Shown: positions 6,176 through 7,518 of the stretch, one piece after another
Layout: each line of letters starts with the position of its first letter
Position numbering within the stretch: the first letter of the stretch is position 1
NCBI GenBank assembly: GCA_045629485.1
Contig: JAZQRF010000021.1
Coordinates: forward strand, 1 to 7,518
Source of the DNA: Pseudopedobacter sp045629485
Lineage (GTDB): Bacteria; Bacteroidota; Bacteroidia; Sphingobacteriales; Sphingobacteriaceae
Direction of reading: 5' to 3'
DNA: 7,518 nucleotides
Program-made: the position numbers and the translations under genes
Notes under the pieces: model-generated
Told to the model about the DNA's origin: nothing
The model's input: the letters and a program-made list of their open reading frames with translations, nothing else
Databases searched by the model: none

Positions 6176-7063
6176 ATGAAAAATATTAATAAAGAAGAAG
6201 TTAAGCAGGAAGTTTTTGATCTTTATGATGATTATGCCCATAACCGCTTAACCCGGCGTGAGCTGATACAAAGACTTTCGGTGTATGCCGTTGGCGGATT
6301 AACAGTAACATCTTTAATGAGTTTCTTAATGCCCGATTACCAGAGGGCAATCCAGGTTAAAGCCGATGATCCAGGAATAGATTCAAAATATATAAATTAT
6401 CCTTCTCCAAAAGGGGCTGGAAGTATAAAAGGCCTGTTATGTATGCCAATGGGAAACCAAGAGAAGTTAGGCGCCATTGTGGTAGTGCATGAGAACAGGG
6501 GCCTTAACCCTTATATAGAAGATGTAGCGAGGAGAGCAGCACTGGCTGGATTTATAAGCCTGGCGCCTGATGCTTTAAGCCCTTTAGGGGGGTACCCCGG
6601 AAATGATGATGAAGGCCGTACCCTTCAGGCAAAGCGTGATAGAAATGAAATGCTGGAAGATTTTATCGCGGCATTTAATTACCTTAAAACTAATGAATTT
6701 TCAAACGGGAGGGTAGGCGTAGTAGGTTTTTGCTTTGGCGGATGGATTTCCAATATGATGGCTGTACGTGTCCCTGAACTGGCAGCCGCAGTTCCTTTTT
6801 ATGGAGGGCAGCCTCCTCTGGAAGAGGTTGCTAAAATAAAAGCTCCCATCTTATTGCATTATGCAGAACTGGATACCCGCGTAAACGAAGGCTGGCCGGC
6901 TTATGAGCAGGCCCTAAAGGAACACAAAAAGGTCTATACAGCATACATGTATAAGAATGCAAATCATGGTTTTCATAATGATACCACCCCTCGTTATGAT
7001 AAAGAAGCAGCCCAGCTAGCCTGGGACCGCACTCTGGATTTCTTTAAAAAGAATTTAAAATAA
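6176..7063 (+). CDS. Dienelactone hydrolase family protein with Tat-like signal
   Basis: A 295-residue alpha/beta hydrolase of the dienelactone hydrolase (carboxymethylenebutenolidase) family. The expected triad is visible: C186 in GFCFGG, D233 in AELDTRVN, and H264 in NANHGFHND; E106 in VVVHENRGL is the usual partner of the nucleophile. The catalytic domain begins near residue 68. The first 60 residues form a separate leader: a charged helix (1-25), then TRRELIQRL (26-34) and a hydrophobic stretch (36-52). This resembles a twin-arginine signal of the kind on YghX-like hydrolases, so export or membrane anchoring through Tat is likely. No classical cleavage site (AxA) is evident. The substrate is unknown; dienelactone itself is unlikely without other aromatic-degradation genes nearby. 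It stands alone, with no gene for 300 bp on the 3' side. Confidence 0.88.
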   Translation: MKNINKEEVKQEVFDLYDDYAHNRLTRRELIQRLSVYAVGGLTVTSLMSFLMPDYQRAIQVKADDPGIDSKYINYPSPKGAGSIKGLLCMPMGNQEKLGAIVVVHENRGLNPYIEDVARRAALAGFISLAPDALSPLGGYPGNDDEGRTLQAKRDRNEMLEDFIAAFNYLKTNEFSNGRVGVVGFCFGGWISNMMAVRVPELAAAVPFYGGQPPLEEVAKIKAPILLHYAELDTRVNEGWPAYEQALKEHKKVYTAYMYKNANHGFHNDTTPRYDKEAAQLAWDRTLDFFKKNLK

Positions 7064-7364
7064 CCTGAATGCCTGAAGATTTGCCGAAAAGATGCAGAAA
7101 GTAGGGGCCGCATTTATGGAGATTGGCTGGTTAATAACATTTAGGTTTTGTAGAAATTGTAGGGGGCTATTTATTATTCCTAAAACCAGAGCTTTAGGGC
7201 TATCATTATCTTACCGGTTTATGGTTGGGCTTTTATTAACTCATCCGGTAGATGCGCCTTCTGGTTTGCCCTATAGCGATTATATTGATGGCTATCCATC
7301 TCTGGGTAATTTATGAAAATAGGGCAAAATATTTGCTTGTGGTGCGTGTATAAAATATTTAGTT
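7064..7364. other. Gap without recognisable gene
   Basis: About 300 bp between the hydrolase stop and the next terminator. A 74-codon open frame (7092-7316) resembles no family I know and has no start signal. A 6-bp inverted repeat TACCGG / CCGGTA (7212-7217 and 7245-7250) is the only structure noticed. It could be a decayed gene or a long 3' region. Confidence 0.5.
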
Positions 7365-7426
7365 CAAATGCAGAGGTGAATTCTTAAGAAATCGTACCTC
7401 TGCATTTGTTATTATGCATGTCTTTT
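7365..7426. terminator. Hairpin terminator between convergent genes
   Basis: A perfect 13-bp stem, CAAATGCAGAGGT (7365-7377) with ACCTCTGCATTTG (7396-7408), closes an 18-nt loop containing the 10-bp palindrome TTCTTAAGAA. It starts 3 nt beyond the stop codon of the minus-strand gene, where it is followed by AACTAAATATTTTAT. On the plus strand a T-run (7423-7428) comes only after 14 nt. It best serves the minus-strand gene, possibly both directions. Confidence 0.65.
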
Positions 7427-7518
7427 TTGAAGTTTACGACTTAAGTATTTTCGTACAGGAATATCATAAAATACCATAACCAAATAGGCAAAACCTACGA
7501 GCAGAATAGTGCCAATGA
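7412..7518 (-). CDS. C-terminal end of a membrane protein, probably acyltransferase family (partial)
   Basis: The frame is open from the window edge to TAA at 7412-7414, giving the last 34 residues of a longer protein. It has a hydrophobic helix, GTILLVGFAYLVMVFY, followed by DIPVRKYL and a basic tail SRKLQKRHA. A final membrane helix followed by Y-D-x-P-(V/L)-R-x-x-L is how many OafA-like acyltransferase-3 proteins end (the E/D-x-P-x-R element), so I infer an O-acyltransferase acting on a surface sugar or lipid. The assignment rests on few residues; other polytopic proteins are possible. The coding nature is supported by the frame ending 3 nt before a strong terminator stem. Confidence 0.55.
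   Translation of the reverse strand, partial: IGTILLVGFAYLVMVFYDIPVRKYLSRKLQKRHA

Noticed and set aside
7092..7316. Open frame of 74 codons after the hydrolase gene
   Set aside because: No recognisable motif, no ribosome site or promoter, and composition unlike the neighbouring proteins; kept only as a note on the gap.

Overview
The window looks like a chromosomal segment of a Bacteroidota bacterium, most likely a Sphingobacteriaceae member such as Pedobacter. The grounds are moderately low GC, a DUF4293 membrane protein ending in the DEKLVRSADRLR-type tail, a YheH-like ABC exporter, a DUF3606 protein, and promoters of the Bacteroidota TTTG / TAnnTTTG type, with no Shine-Dalgarno sequence before most genes. 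The genus is an inference from protein style; no database search was run.

Left half (1-4430), mostly housekeeping. On the minus strand lies sucD (succinyl-CoA synthetase alpha subunit), with a near-perfect promoter and an intrinsic terminator. Upstream of it, also on the minus strand, is a two-gene unit: truA (tRNA pseudouridine synthase, GTG start) overlaps an ABC exporter by 8 nt. Divergent from truA is a four-helix DUF4293 membrane protein on the plus strand. It ends at a strong bidirectional terminator with a 16-bp stem.

Middle (4434-5743), small accessory genes of a stress-associated type. A DUF2892/YgaP-like membrane protein is on the minus strand. Divergent from it, DUF3606 and a DJ-1/PfpI-family protein form a tight plus-strand pair. 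The second gene of that pair has a textbook AGGAGG ribosome site that overlaps the stop codon of the first, which is unusual for this phylum.

Right part (5744-7518). A 432-bp gap without a credible gene holds the most unusual structure in the window. A degenerate tandem array of about ten 11-bp pyrimidine-rich units (consensus near WTTACCYTTTN) is followed at once by four or five units in inverted orientation, so the block can fold into a long imperfect hairpin. A second imperfect hairpin lies just upstream. The gap leads into a dienelactone-hydrolase-family protein with a Tat-like N-terminus. About 300 bp without a recognisable gene follow, then a 13-bp-stem terminator and the last 34 codons of a minus-strand membrane protein, probably an acyltransferase, that runs off the window.

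No tRNA, rRNA, insertion sequence or CRISPR array was seen. No obvious new multi-gene system is present. The 11-bp direct/inverted repeat block at 5881-6034 is the best candidate for something undescribed.
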